NCBI GenBank assembly: GCA_046497075.1
Contig: JAWOGF010000067.1
Span: 1 to 42,716, forward strand
Origin: Saliniplasma sp046497075
Lineage (GTDB): Archaea; Thermoplasmatota; Thermoplasmata; Halarchaeoplasmatales; Halarchaeoplasmataceae
DNA: 42,716 nt
Direction: 5' to 3'
The notes under the pieces were generated by a model that was not told the DNA's origin, did not search any database, and was given only the letters and a program-made list of their open reading frames with translations. The first letter of the stretch is position 1, and the number at the start of each line of letters is the position of its first letter. This document shows positions 8,176-16,612 of the stretch, piece after piece. Made by a program: the position numbers and the translations under genes.

Positions 8176-8264
8176 GGTAATAATGAGGATATGGAATAGG
8201 TAGATTATAATGAGGATGTGGGATAGGTAGGGTATAATGAGGATATGGGATAGGTAGGGTAAAT
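8156..8264 (+). repeat. Four-copy tandem repeat, 27-28 bp units
   Basis: Units start at 8156, 8184, 8211 and 8238. The consensus reads TGAGGATATGGRATAGGTAG followed by GGTATAA. Unit 1 includes the last codons and stop of the regulator gene; the rest lie in the spacer before the PRC-barrel gene. Units differ by only a few bases, implying recent slippage or unequal crossing over. Confidence 0.9.
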
Positions 8265-8302
8265 ATAAAGTACTAAAAAAACCATTATTATTACTGATAG
8301 AT

Positions 8303-8887
8303 ATGGGAAAGATGTCCTCAAAAGAGGGGAAGACTACATTCAACAAAATAAAAGGTACTCACGTTTACGATGCAGAGGGAGAGCATTTTGGACATGTAGA
8401 CGATATCGAGATAAATACGACAACTCTGAGTCCTACCAGTCTTTTGATCCATAAAGGTTTTTTCGGGGAGTATTTTAAGATCGATCTAAAGTATATCAAT
8501 AAGATAACATCAGACAAAATATATCTGTGGATATGTCCGGAAAGGAATTTGATCGATACGAAAGTTGTGGACCGTGAAGATACAGAGATCGGTAAGGTCA
8601 TCGAAGCGGAGAAGGATAAGGGTGGGGACCTTGAATATATCCGGATAAAAGCGAAAGTTCTTCGAACAAGGGATGACGAAGGTGAGATCGATCGATATGC
8701 GGTACCTATGATGTCCTTCGAAGACATGACTATATCACTCCCCACGAGTCATTTAGAGGAAGGTCCTGTTCCCTCCTTTATGGACGTACAAACAAAAGAC
8801 ATCACTATAGATGCCGATGATATAGAATCTGTAGAAGAGGATAAGATCGTCCTTTCGAAAAAGAAAGAAGAATACATCTCGGACTAA
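8303..8887 (+). CDS. PRC-barrel domain protein
   Basis: The protein has 194 residues and no membrane segment. Residues about 10-75 (IKGTHVYDAEGEHFGHVDDIEI) and 88-170 (KVVDREDTEIGKVIEAE) each look like a PRC-barrel, a small beta-barrel used as an adaptor in RNA processing (RimM), photosynthetic reaction centres and archaeal cell-division proteins of the CdpB type. The acidic tail ends EEDKIVLSKKKEEYISD. It follows the regulator and its repeat array and precedes purD. The specific partner cannot be named. Confidence 0.75.
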   Translation: MGKMSSKEGKTTFNKIKGTHVYDAEGEHFGHVDDIEINTTTLSPTSLLIHKGFFGEYFKIDLKYINKITSDKIYLWICPERNLIDTKVVDREDTEIGKVIEAEKDKGGDLEYIRIKAKVLRTRDDEGEIDRYAVPMMSFEDMTISLPTSHLEEGPVPSFMDVQTKDITIDADDIESVEEDKIVLSKKKEEYISD

Positions 8888-8926
8888 ATCTTATATTATA
8901 CCTCCTTTTAACCTTTAGTGATAACT

Positions 8927-10255
8927 ATGAAAATACTTACAGTTGGTGGAGGAGCAAGAGAGCATACGATAGTAAAGGCCCTTCATAAAGATGGAGCAGA
9001 AATTTATGCGGCTATGGGGAACAAGAATCCAGGTATAGCTCGTTTATCGAAGGAATTTTTACTTGAAAAGGGTACCAACATCGTCAAAGTGGTCGATTGG
9101 GCAGTAGAAAAAGACGTAGAATTGGCTGTCGTAGGTCCCGAATCCCCTCTTGGTAAAGGGATCGTTGACGAACTAGAACAGAACGGTATAAAATGTGCAA
9201 GTCCAGACAAGAAAGCCGCTCAGATCGAGATATCAAAAGAGTTCATGAGAAATATCATGCAAAAATACGACCTTCCCGGAAAGGTGGATTATCATGTTTT
9301 TGATGATATCGAAGAGATCGAGGATTTCTTAGCTCATCATGACGGTGAGTTAGCAGTGAAGCCTGTCGGATTGACCGGAGGCAAAGGCGTAAAGATTATG
9401 GGAGAACATTTGGAGAGTAAAGAGGACGTAATCGATTATTGCCACAAGATCTTGGAAAATAAGATCGGTGGTAACTCTAGGTTGATCCTAGAAGAGAGAT
9501 TGAAAGGCGAAGAATATACTTTACAGGTCTTCACAGATGGTGAAAATCTGATACCTATGCCGCTGGTTCAGGACCATAAAAGGTTGTTCGAAGGGGATAA
9601 AGGACCCAACACGGGAGGTATGGGCTCTTATTCTCAATCCGATGGGTTACTACCTTTTGTGGATGGAGAAGTTTACGATGAGAGCGTTGCTATCATCAAG
9701 GAAACTCTGAAAGCGTTGAAAAAAGAAGGTGTGACATATAAAGGGGTTCTGTACGGTCAATTCATGCTCACAAAGAAAGGACCGAAGATAATCGAATACA
9801 ACTGCCGCTGGGGTGACCCCGAGGCTATGAACGTTCTGCCGCTGTTGAAAGGTAATTATGTTGAGATTTGTAACAAGATAGCAGAAGGGGATATATCCGA
9901 TCTTAAAGTTTCTTTCCAGGAAAAATCAAGCGTTTGTAAATACGTTGTACCCGAGGGTTATGGTATAGACCCCGTTTCTGGAGCAGAGTTAGAAATAGAT
10001 GAGGACGCCATTGAATCAGAGGGTGCACAGCTGTTCTACGCTTCAGTCGACGAGAAAGACGATAAGATATACACAACGACTTCAAGGTCGATAGCGGTCT
10101 GTGGTTATTCAGAGACGTTAGAAGATGCTGAGGCTGCTAGCGAAAGAGCGTTGTCTCATGTGAAAGGAGATAAAGTCCATATGAGGCACGACATAGGTAA
10201 ACCAGAAAGTATCGATAGAAAAAAGAAACGCATGGAAGATATCAAAGGGGAATAG
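8927..10255 (+). CDS. purD: Phosphoribosylamine-glycine ligase (GAR synthetase)
   Basis: PurD joins glycine to 5-phosphoribosylamine with ATP, the second step of purine synthesis. The 442-residue protein starts KILTVGGGAREHTIVKAL, the family's N-terminal nucleotide-fold motif. ATP-grasp signatures are LTGGKGVKIM (about 146-155), KGPNTGGMGSYS (about 224-235) and EYNCRWGDPEAMNVLP (about 287-302), which carries metal and substrate ligands. I chose the ATG at 8927; the box TTATATTATA about 30 bases upstream fits a near-leaderless transcript. The translin gene starts two bases after its stop, so they share an operon. Confidence 0.95.
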   Translation: MKILTVGGGAREHTIVKALHKDGAEIYAAMGNKNPGIARLSKEFLLEKGTNIVKVVDWAVEKDVELAVVGPESPLGKGIVDELEQNGIKCASPDKKAAQIEISKEFMRNIMQKYDLPGKVDYHVFDDIEEIEDFLAHHDGELAVKPVGLTGGKGVKIMGEHLESKEDVIDYCHKILENKIGGNSRLILEERLKGEEYTLQVFTDGENLIPMPLVQDHKRLFEGDKGPNTGGMGSYSQSDGLLPFVDGEVYDESVAIIKETLKALKKEGVTYKGVLYGQFMLTKKGPKIIEYNCRWGDPEAMNVLPLLKGNYVEICNKIAEGDISDLKVSFQEKSSVCKYVVPEGYGIDPVSGAELEIDEDAIESEGAQLFYASVDEKDDKIYTTTSRSIAVCGYSETLEDAEAASERALSHVKGDKVHMRHDIGKPESIDRKKKRMEDIKGE

Positions 10256-10257
10256 AG

Positions 10258-10884
10258 ATGACAAACTTGGATGATTTAGAACAAAAAGTCAAAAAAATCG
10301 ATGGCCAATTAGATGATAAAGATACGGTAAGAGAGCTAGCTTTGAAATCATCTAGAGCTATACGGAGATTATCTAGGAAGATGATCAAAGAGATACATCA
10401 GGATAAGGACCCACAGGACAGTTTCAACGAAGCTATACAGGAGGTTTCAAAGTTGAAGAGTATAATAGAAGGTTACCCGGAACTTTTCCATTCTGGATTT
10501 TTAAGAAATGGTTTTCAAGAGCTCGCCGAAGCTCATATACTATGGGCTTTAACTTCGGATAAGGAACTCATGGGAGCCGATGAACTGGATATCACACCCA
10601 GTTCATACCTACTTGGACTGGCTGACGTGATAGGTGAATTACGTCGTCAGTGTCTAGAAAATCTGACAGAAGGGGATATCGGGAGAGCAGAAGAACTGAT
10701 CAACGCGATGAGTCGAATAAAAGATATGCTCATGGAATTGGATTATCCAAAGGCTATAATCCCGATCAAGAACAAACAAGATATGGCAAGAGCGTTGGTA
10801 GAAAAGACTAGAGGAGACGTCGCAGTTTCTTCGAATAGAGAAAAACTTCGAAACGATATAGATGAACTTTTGAAAAAGCTATGA
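10258..10884 (+). CDS. Translin/TRAX family protein
   Basis: This 208-residue all-helical protein matches archaeal translin (COG2178): GELRRQCLENLTEGDIGRAE in the C-terminal half, followed by DYPKAIIPIKNKQDMARAL and EKTRGDVAVSS. In eukaryotes translin/TRAX forms an octameric RNA-binding ring (C3PO) that degrades tRNA leaders and passenger strands; archaeal TRAX-like octamers have RNase activity. The catalytic acidic residues of TRAX cannot be assigned with certainty here. It is coupled to purD by a two-base spacer, with GGGG upstream, and its last six bases overlap the convergent DUF504 gene. Confidence 0.88.
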   Translation: MTNLDDLEQKVKKIDGQLDDKDTVRELALKSSRAIRRLSRKMIKEIHQDKDPQDSFNEAIQEVSKLKSIIEGYPELFHSGFLRNGFQELAEAHILWALTSDKELMGADELDITPSSYLLGLADVIGELRRQCLENLTEGDIGRAEELINAMSRIKDMLMELDYPKAIIPIKNKQDMARALVEKTRGDVAVSSNREKLRNDIDELLKKL

Positions 10885-11118
10885 TCGCTCTCGGGAGAAT
10901 ATCACTTCACCTTCGTATATGATCTGAAAAATCCTGTGATACGGGATCTCGCTCTCATCCAACCTGATAAAGGAGCGGCCTAGGTCCAGGATCTCATCGC
11001 CTTCGACTATCTTGTAATCCCCAGGTGCTCCTCTATGTACGTAGAAAACCTCAGCCTTCTTTAAAGATTTTGAAGAGTCCCATTTAAGTTCGTTCAGTAT
11101 ATCTCTAGGGGTCTCCAT
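10879..11118 (-). CDS. DUF504/UPF0248 family protein
   Basis: This 79-residue protein has the family hallmarks: PRDILNELKWD at the N-terminus, AEVFYVHRGAPGDYKIVEG in the middle, and PYHRIFQIIYEGEVIFSR at the end. The domain also occurs fused to RNA-end processing enzymes such as 2'-5' RNA ligase-like phosphoesterases, and has been proposed to recognise cyclic phosphate RNA ends, so an RNA-repair or RNA-binding role is likely but unproven. The gene is convergent with translin, with six bases of overlap. Upstream lies an AT-rich divergent spacer shared with the creatininase-family gene. Confidence 0.88.
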   Translation of the reverse strand: METPRDILNELKWDSSKSLKKAEVFYVHRGAPGDYKIVEGDEILDLGRSFIRLDESEIPYHRIFQIIYEGEVIFSRERS

Positions 11119-11192
11119 AGGTACGTAAACATGTAAATAATATTAATGTTTAGGGAGAAAAATCTAAATGACACGTTTGTGTTTTAACTGCC

Positions 11193-11963
11193 ATGCAAAA
11201 AACAAAATGGGGAGAGATGACAAGAGCGGAACTGGAACAGAGAACACGCTTCATCGATACTGCACTGCTCCCGATAGGTAGTATAGAACAGCACGGACCG
11301 CATCTACCGTTGGATACTGATACTTATGATGCTGGATACATTTTAGAAGAATCTGTGAAAAGGATAGATCGTCCCAAACCACTGATTTTGCCTACTATCC
11401 CGTACGGGGTGAGCGATCATCATATGGCCTTCCCTGGAACTATAACGATCAAATCTAAAACACTTCAAGATATGATAATAGATATCGGAAGGTCTATCAT
11501 ACAGCATGGTATCCAAAAATTGTTCATATACAATGCTCATGGTGGTAACACCTCAACTATCAAATTGGCTGCGAGTAAATTGAAAAGAGAGACTGGACTA
11601 TTGGTTTTCATCGATTCTGGGGAGAGTATGGGACCCGGTAAGGAGAGATACGTAGATTCAGAAAACGATGTACATGCTGGTGAATACGAAACATCGACAT
11701 CCATGGCGAACCGGGGTGAATTGGTGGAAGAAGAGGCTATACCGGAAAAGGAGATGGATTTCCCAGACGATGAATTCGAGTTCGATAACGATCCCCCATT
11801 TTTGTTCACCTGGGACACTCACGAGCTCAGTAAGATAGGAGTATTAGGGGATCCAAAAAAGGCTACAAAGGAGAAAGGTGAAAAATTGTGGGATGAGGGC
11901 ATAACCATTTTAGCAAACCGTATAAAGAAGGTCATGGAGATGGATAAAAGTCTTCTCCGATGA
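11193..11963 (+). CDS. Creatininase-family amidohydrolase
   Basis: The protein has 256 residues. PIGSIEQHGPHLPLDTD (about 27-43) is the family signature, with the Glu, His and Asp metal ligands; NAHGGNTSTIK (about 114-124) and HAGEYETSTSM (about 162-172) supply the remaining His, Gly and Glu of the two-metal site. The family includes creatininase and archaeal ArfB, a deformylase in flavin and F420 synthesis; given the archaeal setting an ArfB-type reaction is a reasonable guess, but the sequence does not decide. The gene is divergent from DUF504 and is followed by carS. Confidence 0.85.
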   Translation: MQKTKWGEMTRAELEQRTRFIDTALLPIGSIEQHGPHLPLDTDTYDAGYILEESVKRIDRPKPLILPTIPYGVSDHHMAFPGTITIKSKTLQDMIIDIGRSIIQHGIQKLFIYNAHGGNTSTIKLAASKLKRETGLLVFIDSGESMGPGKERYVDSENDVHAGEYETSTSMANRGELVEEEAIPEKEMDFPDDEFEFDNDPPFLFTWDTHELSKIGVLGDPKKATKEKGEKLWDEGITILANRIKKVMEMDKSLLR

Positions 11964-11968
11964 AAGAG

Positions 11969-11998
11969 TATTTAATATATAAGACGATTCCCAACCGA
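11969..11998 (+). promoter_or_regulatory. TATA box of leaderless carS transcript
   Basis: TTTAATATATAA lies about 22-26 bases before the carS ATG at 11998, with no Shine-Dalgarno sequence between. The spacing matches a transcript starting at or near the start codon. Confidence 0.6.
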
Positions 11999-12543
11999 TG
12001 AATATCGGATTAGTAGGATCGATATTGGCATTCCTTCCTGCACTTATAGCAAATCCATTAGCTGTTATATTTGGTGGCGGAGCTCCCATTGATGGGGGAT
12101 TGAAGGTCAATGGAAAACGGCTCCTTGGAGATGGTAAAACATGGAGAGGCCTCATCGGAGGGGGATTGGTCGGTGGAGTAGTTGTGATGGTCTTTAATTT
12201 TTTAGTGTCTCCATTCATAGATATGTATCCGGATTCGAACATCATGTACATCATCATCTTTTCTCTTTCTTTTGGAGCCCTGCTAGGAGACATCACGGCT
12301 AGTTTTTTTAAGAGAAGGTTGGGTAAAAAGCGAGGAGCTAAAACGCCAATAATCGATCAATTTGATTTCGTAGTAGGTGCCATTTTACTTACTTTATTGG
12401 TAGATCATAGATGGATAATAGAAACCTATTTTTCAGGTGATGGGTGGATAGCTTTGATAATACTTATTATCGGTGTTCCCCTAATGCACCGAATAGTTAA
12501 CATAATAGGGTATAAATTAGGTCTAAAAAAAGAACCTTGGTGA
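11998..12543 (+). CDS. carS: CDP-archaeol synthase
   Basis: CarS activates 2,3-bis-O-geranylgeranylglyceryl phosphate with CTP, the branch point of archaeal membrane phospholipid synthesis. The 181-residue integral membrane protein has about five helices. The signature is ANPLAVIFGGGAPIDGG followed by KVNGKRLLGDGKTWRG (about 18-53) in the N-terminal half, then GDITASFFKRRLGKKRGAKTP and DQFDFVVGA, holding the conserved charged residues of the CTP site. pyrE follows immediately, with its start overlapping or just after the carS stop. This gene is one of the strongest signs that the DNA is archaeal. Confidence 0.96.
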   Translation: MNIGLVGSILAFLPALIANPLAVIFGGGAPIDGGLKVNGKRLLGDGKTWRGLIGGGLVGGVVVMVFNFLVSPFIDMYPDSNIMYIIIFSLSFGALLGDITASFFKRRLGKKRGAKTPIIDQFDFVVGAILLTLLVDHRWIIETYFSGDGWIALIILIIGVPLMHRIVNIIGYKLGLKKEPW

Positions 12544-12548
12544 GATAC

Positions 12549-13055
12549 ATGTTTAAAGAGATGTTGGAAAAATGTGGAGCGATCAAATACGGTGAATTTA
12601 CGCTTACTTCTGGGAAGAAGAGCAGTTATTACGTAGATATCAAATTGGCCAGTACCAGACCGGATATCTTAAGGAAGATAGCACAGAGGATGTCAAACTA
12701 CATAGATGATGAGAAGATAGCTGGAATGGAGTTGGGAGCGGTCCCTATCGCTGCAGCGCTATCATTACAGACTGGTTCTCCATACATCATGGTCAGGAAA
12801 AAAGAGAAAGGACACGGAACTGGTAGTAGACTTGAAGGGGTTCTGAACAAAGGGGAAGAAGTTGTGGTCGTTGAAGACGTAACCACCACCGGAGGTTCGT
12901 CGGTGGAAACCGTGGAGGTTCTCAGGGAAGCCGGGGCTGAGGTGAAGAAAGTTCTAGTAGTGGTTGACAGGCAGGAAGGTGCGGAAAAGAATTTAAAAGA
13001 AATCGACGTTGAGCTCATATCACTGGTCAAAGCAGATGAACTAGTCAAAAAGTGA
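12549..13055 (+). CDS. pyrE: Orotate phosphoribosyltransferase
   Basis: PyrE couples orotate with PRPP to give OMP in pyrimidine synthesis. The 168-residue protein has FTLTSGKKSSYYVDIK (orotate-site loop), the flexible RKKEKGHGTG loop, and the PRPP-binding VVVVEDVTTTGGSS (about 102-115). I chose the ATG at 12549, five bases after GGTGA; an in-frame GTG at 12540 would overlap the carS stop. pyrF, the next enzyme of the pathway, is also in this window at 26898. Downstream the ABC operon is convergent. Confidence 0.95.
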   Translation: MFKEMLEKCGAIKYGEFTLTSGKKSSYYVDIKLASTRPDILRKIAQRMSNYIDDEKIAGMELGAVPIAAALSLQTGSPYIMVRKKEKGHGTGSRLEGVLNKGEEVVVVEDVTTTGGSSVETVEVLREAGAEVKKVLVVVDRQEGAEKNLKEIDVELISLVKADELVKK

Positions 13056-13068
13056 TAAAAGTCCAAAT

Positions 13069-13842
13069 TCATGGGAATTCTTTTTTCCTGAATAAGATGA
13101 TCCCTGCGATAATCAGGATTATAACCAATATCGATAATGTTCGGAAAGAGGAGTTGATCCCGGACGCATCTATGTATCCGCCTATCGACCCGTGATCTAT
13201 TATCTCCGCCCCTATACTTCTTAGATAATGTCTTATAGATACCAATTTTATTTTACCTTCTAGTGAACCAACGAATCCTTCCCAGATAAAAACGTAAAAC
13301 AATCCGAAGTATAGTGACTTTTTTAACAGGATGCTGACGAATATGAACAGTGATGAGTAAACCACTGAACCTATGACCACCAAGCTCCCTATGTTAAGGT
13401 ATAGTTGGAGAGCCTCCGAATCCAAGCCTACGATACCAAAATAGGTTAAAAATCCTGATGTAAGTATCAACCACATAGCGATTATTGATACGATGATCAG
13501 AGAAATATAATATCCAAGATATAATTTAGTTCTGCTCAGCGGGGAGATCAATACCTGTGTGATACTCTTGTCTTCGATCTCATCACTGATCAATGATGAA
13601 CCGAATATCATGTTTATCAGTGGTAGAAAGAAAGAGATAACTAACAGGTCAAAAAAGTCACTCCCTTCGTTTAGACCATGTGGTTCTTGAGTCGCCGCGT
13701 AGCCCATGACCCCTGAAAGGAATAAGCTCATCAATATAACCATCCAAAATTTTCTATTAATTATGGCTTTCCTGATTGATGCTTTTACGAGTGAGTACCA
13801 CGAGAAGAAACCCCCTCCATGTCCTTCTTTTTCACTCATCAT
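13069..13842 (-). CDS. ABC-2 type transporter permease
   Basis: This 257-residue membrane protein has about six helices. It shows the ABC-2 layout: a cytoplasmic N-terminus leading to a first helix, then MIFGSSLISDEIEDKSI before PLSRTKLYLGYY, a conserved region of gliding/NosY-like permeases. The ATG overlaps the stop of the ATPase gene before it (ATGATGA), so it pairs with that ATPase. It is last in a four-gene operon. The exported substrate is unknown. Confidence 0.85.
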   Translation of the reverse strand: MMSEKEGHGGGFFSWYSLVKASIRKAIINRKFWMVILMSLFLSGVMGYAATQEPHGLNEGSDFFDLLVISFFLPLINMIFGSSLISDEIEDKSITQVLISPLSRTKLYLGYYISLIIVSIIAMWLILTSGFLTYFGIVGLDSEALQLYLNIGSLVVIGSVVYSSLFIFVSILLKKSLYFGLFYVFIWEGFVGSLEGKIKLVSIRHYLRSIGAEIIDHGSIGGYIDASGINSSFRTLSILVIILIIAGIILFRKKEFP

Positions 13843-14774
13843 TTCCCACCTACCAGGTAATCGAACACCGCTTGAAGGTCATCGTCCCTGCTGTACATCT
13901 CAAAGATATCTACATCAGTTTCATTGACTAACGAAGGTATATCTTGGAAGAAGTCGTCCGCTCGTTCTACTTCGATGATCAACCTTCTCCTATTATCTTC
14001 GAACCCTAAGGATACAATATAATTAAGATCTAGTAAACGCTTAGCTAGTTCATCTTTATTACTCCCTTCGATGACTATATGATGGGGATGCTCGTCGATG
14101 AGGGACCTTATCTCAGAGATATCCCCGGATGCGATGACCCTCCCTTTGTAGATCAAAACGATATCATTGGTCATCCTTTCGACCTCGCTGAGAACATGTG
14201 AACTGACCAATACATCATGATCTCTTTTGATATGAAGATCTTTGATCAATTCTATCAAGTCTTTTCTAGCCTGTGGATCCGCACCACTTAGAGGTTCGTC
14301 TAGAAACAGTATATCAGGATCGTGTATGAGTGCACCAGCAAGTTTCAGACGTTGTCTCATACCCTTGCTGTAAGTTTCTATATCCCTATCCAGAAAATCT
14401 TTGACACCGACCAATTCTGCCGTTCTGCTAATACTTCTTTCCAATCTCCCCTTCCTCAATCCATGAAGAGATCCTATATACCGTAAAAATCTTGATCCAG
14501 AGGAATAGTCAGATAGATTATCATAATCGGGACAGAAACCTATCCGTCCCATTATCGTATCGTTCAACCACGGATTTTCTCCTAGAACCGAGATCTCTCC
14601 TTTGTTGGGTTTGATCATCCCCGTAGCCAACTTGAAAATGGTACTTTTCCCGGCACCGTTCGGTCCCACAATGCCAGTTACTCCCTTGTGAACATCTATG
14701 TTCAAAGAATTTATCCCTATCACATCTCCGTACCATTTTGAAAGATTTCTAGCTTTAACAACGAGACCACTCAA
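13839..14774 (-). CDS. ABC transporter ATP-binding protein
   Basis: The protein has 311 residues. Walker A GPNGAGKST is near residue 36, signature YSKGMRQRLKLAGAL near 134, Walker B ILFLDEPLSGADP near 154 and the switch SSHVLSEVERM near 190. The last 80 residues are a regulatory extension typical of ABC-2 exporters. The start is a TTG at 14774 inside the stop of the preceding permease, with AAGGAGGTG six bases upstream. Together with the permease at 13069 it makes the second ATPase/permease pair of the operon. Confidence 0.92.
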   Translation of the reverse strand: MSGLVVKARNLSKWYGDVIGINSLNIDVHKGVTGIVGPNGAGKSTIFKLATGMIKPNKGEISVLGENPWLNDTIMGRIGFCPDYDNLSDYSSGSRFLRYIGSLHGLRKGRLERSISRTAELVGVKDFLDRDIETYSKGMRQRLKLAGALIHDPDILFLDEPLSGADPQARKDLIELIKDLHIKRDHDVLVSSHVLSEVERMTNDIVLIYKGRVIASGDISEIRSLIDEHPHHIVIEGSNKDELAKRLLDLNYIVSLGFEDNRRRLIIEVERADDFFQDIPSLVNETDVDIFEMYSRDDDLQAVFDYLVGGK

Positions 14775-15619
14775 CCTTCCACCTCCTTAAAGCGGACTCG
14801 GATGAATAGGATCAACAAGGGTAAAAAGATCAGAGTTACCATAGCTAAGGTGTATAGACCCGTATCGATGTCGTTAGGAAGACCTGATCCATATATGATA
14901 TCGTAGGAAAAATGGAGTAAATTTTCCGGACTTACAAGCTTCCAATTTGTGTCGAAAGAAGTGAAGATATCACTGATTATGGTTAGAACGAAGAACGTCA
15001 TAAATGTCCCGACCCCTGAGTATGCCTTTCTTTCGGTAAGGGATGATAGTAAAAAAGCATAAGGTAGGAATATGAATGAGGTGAAAAGCCCGGCTAATAC
15101 TGTCAATCCGAGTACTTCTAGGCTTCCGAGATAGTTGTTACCGGTCTGGGTAGCGATCACCGATATCCCGACCGATATGGGGGGTACAGCGCAGTATAGA
15201 GTTAAGATGGCGAAGGATCCAGATAGTTTACCTCCGATATAATCAATAGTCCGCAGGGGTCTTGAGAAATAAAGGACGAATGAATTTTCTCTTATATCCT
15301 GAGATAAAAGATCTGAACAGACTAGGGCCACTAGGATGATAGTAAATAAGAAAAACAGGTATCCTTTTAGGTATGGGACTCCTATAAGTGTGCCTTTCCC
15401 ATCTAAGATCAATTCTTTTGTAAATTCTTCGCGGGGGTAGAATGGTGCTGAAGCGATGGTAAAAATATGGACAAAGATATACCCTAAAATTAGTAATATC
15501 CAGGTAGCTTGTGCCTTCAATTTTTTTAGGAATGTCTTCTCTGCGATCACGAAAAACCTTCTTCTAAAGGGAGTCTTTTTTCCTTTCCATTTAGTGTACT
15601 CGATGCGGTCAATACCCAC
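14771..15619 (-). CDS. ABC-2 type transporter permease
   Basis: The membrane protein has about 282 residues and six hydrophobic segments. LVCSDLLSQDIRENSFVLYFSRPL followed by DYIGGKLSG is the conserved cytoplasmic loop of ABC-2 permeases. I chose the GTG at 15617-15619, eight bases after an AGGAGG; another in-frame GTG nine bases upstream lies within that ribosome-binding site. The start overlaps the end of the ATPase gene at 15609, and its stop overlaps the next ATPase, so translation along the operon is tightly coupled. Confidence 0.85.
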   Translation of the reverse strand: MGIDRIEYTKWKGKKTPFRRRFFVIAEKTFLKKLKAQATWILLILGYIFVHIFTIASAPFYPREEFTKELILDGKGTLIGVPYLKGYLFFLFTIILVALVCSDLLSQDIRENSFVLYFSRPLRTIDYIGGKLSGSFAILTLYCAVPPISVGISVIATQTGNNYLGSLEVLGLTVLAGLFTSFIFLPYAFLLSSLTERKAYSGVGTFMTFFVLTIISDIFTSFDTNWKLVSPENLLHFSYDIIYGSGLPNDIDTGLYTLAMVTLIFLPLLILFIRVRFKEVEG

Positions 15620-16562
15620 CTCTTTCACCTCCTGAGAAAGAATCTAAAAAGAAATCTTCAAGAGTCAGTAGGTCTGGTCGCATGTATCTCAATTGAGCTT
15701 TTTCTTTTTCCGCTAATTCAAAGACCTTATCAGTTTTCTTAAGGTTCTTAACCACTACGGTCACCTGTTTCTTCTCTTCTACGGTCCGTATCACCTCAGA
15801 TACCGAACTTAGTTCTTCGATGAAATTTTGGATATTTTCTTCCGATCCCCTTAACTTCAACTTGTATCTCCCATCATCCGCACTCATGATATTGTCCATG
15901 AAGTCGCATTTTACAGCCTTACCTTGATGGATGATCACAACATAATCACTGACCTGCTCTACTTCATGGAGTATGTGAGATGAGATCATAATTGTTTTAT
16001 CTAACTCACCTATCTTCTCTATAAGATCCAACATATCTTCTTTTCCATCAGGATCCATACCTGTAGTCGGTTCATCTAACAAGAATATATCGGGGTCATG
16101 AGTGATAGCTTGGGCTAGTTTCACCCTCTGTTTCATGCCTGTAGAATAAGACGATATCTTCCGATATCTTTCCTCACCTAGTTCTACAAAATCCAAAGAG
16201 GCATGTGCCCTCTCCACAGCGTCCCCACGTGGGAGACCCGATAAACGACTCATATAAGAAACCAGTTCGAACCCTTTCATATCTTCGATCAAACAGTTAT
16301 GTTCAGGCATGTATCCGATTATATCTCTTCTTTCGATGGGACTTAGATTATCTTTTAAACCATCGATTTTGATCTTCCCACTCACTGGTTCGATAAGACC
16401 AAGGATTGATTTGATGAAGGTAGATTTGCCTGCGCCGTTGGGGCCGAGTAGGCCTGATATACCTTTTGGAATCTTGGCATCAAAAGAGTCTAGGGCGATC
16501 GTTTTCCCGTACTTAACGATAAGTTCCTTCGCCGTGATCTTTGATTCCTCGATATTCGCCAT
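15609..16562 (-). CDS. ABC transporter ATP-binding protein
   Basis: This is the first gene of the four-gene ABC operon. The protein has 317 residues, with Walker A GPNGAGKSTFIKSILGL near residue 37, signature YSTGMKQRVKLAQA near 135, Walker B IFLLDEPTTGMDP near 156 and SSHILHEVEQ after it. The C-terminal 90 residues are a regulatory domain ending DSFSGGERGGY. I chose the ATG at 16560-16562 after a GGGGAAAC; an in-frame upstream start would add 15 residues of poor similarity. It resembles the ATPase at 13839, suggesting duplication of an ATPase/permease pair. Confidence 0.92.
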   Translation of the reverse strand: MANIEESKITAKELIVKYGKTIALDSFDAKIPKGISGLLGPNGAGKSTFIKSILGLIEPVSGKIKIDGLKDNLSPIERRDIIGYMPEHNCLIEDMKGFELVSYMSRLSGLPRGDAVERAHASLDFVELGEERYRKISSYSTGMKQRVKLAQAITHDPDIFLLDEPTTGMDPDGKEDMLDLIEKIGELDKTIMISSHILHEVEQVSDYVVIIHQGKAVKCDFMDNIMSADDGRYKLKLRGSEENIQNFIEELSSVSEVIRTVEEKKQVTVVVKNLKKTDKVFELAEKEKAQLRYMRPDLLTLEDFFLDSFSGGERGGY

Positions 16563-16612
16563 CGTTTCCCCAATCCCTATATACATTATAATTTTTTTTG
16601 AGCTCACGGTTG

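Noticed and set aside
8156..8264. Tandem repeat as a CRISPR array
   Set aside because: The units abut without unique spacers, and no cas genes are nearby.
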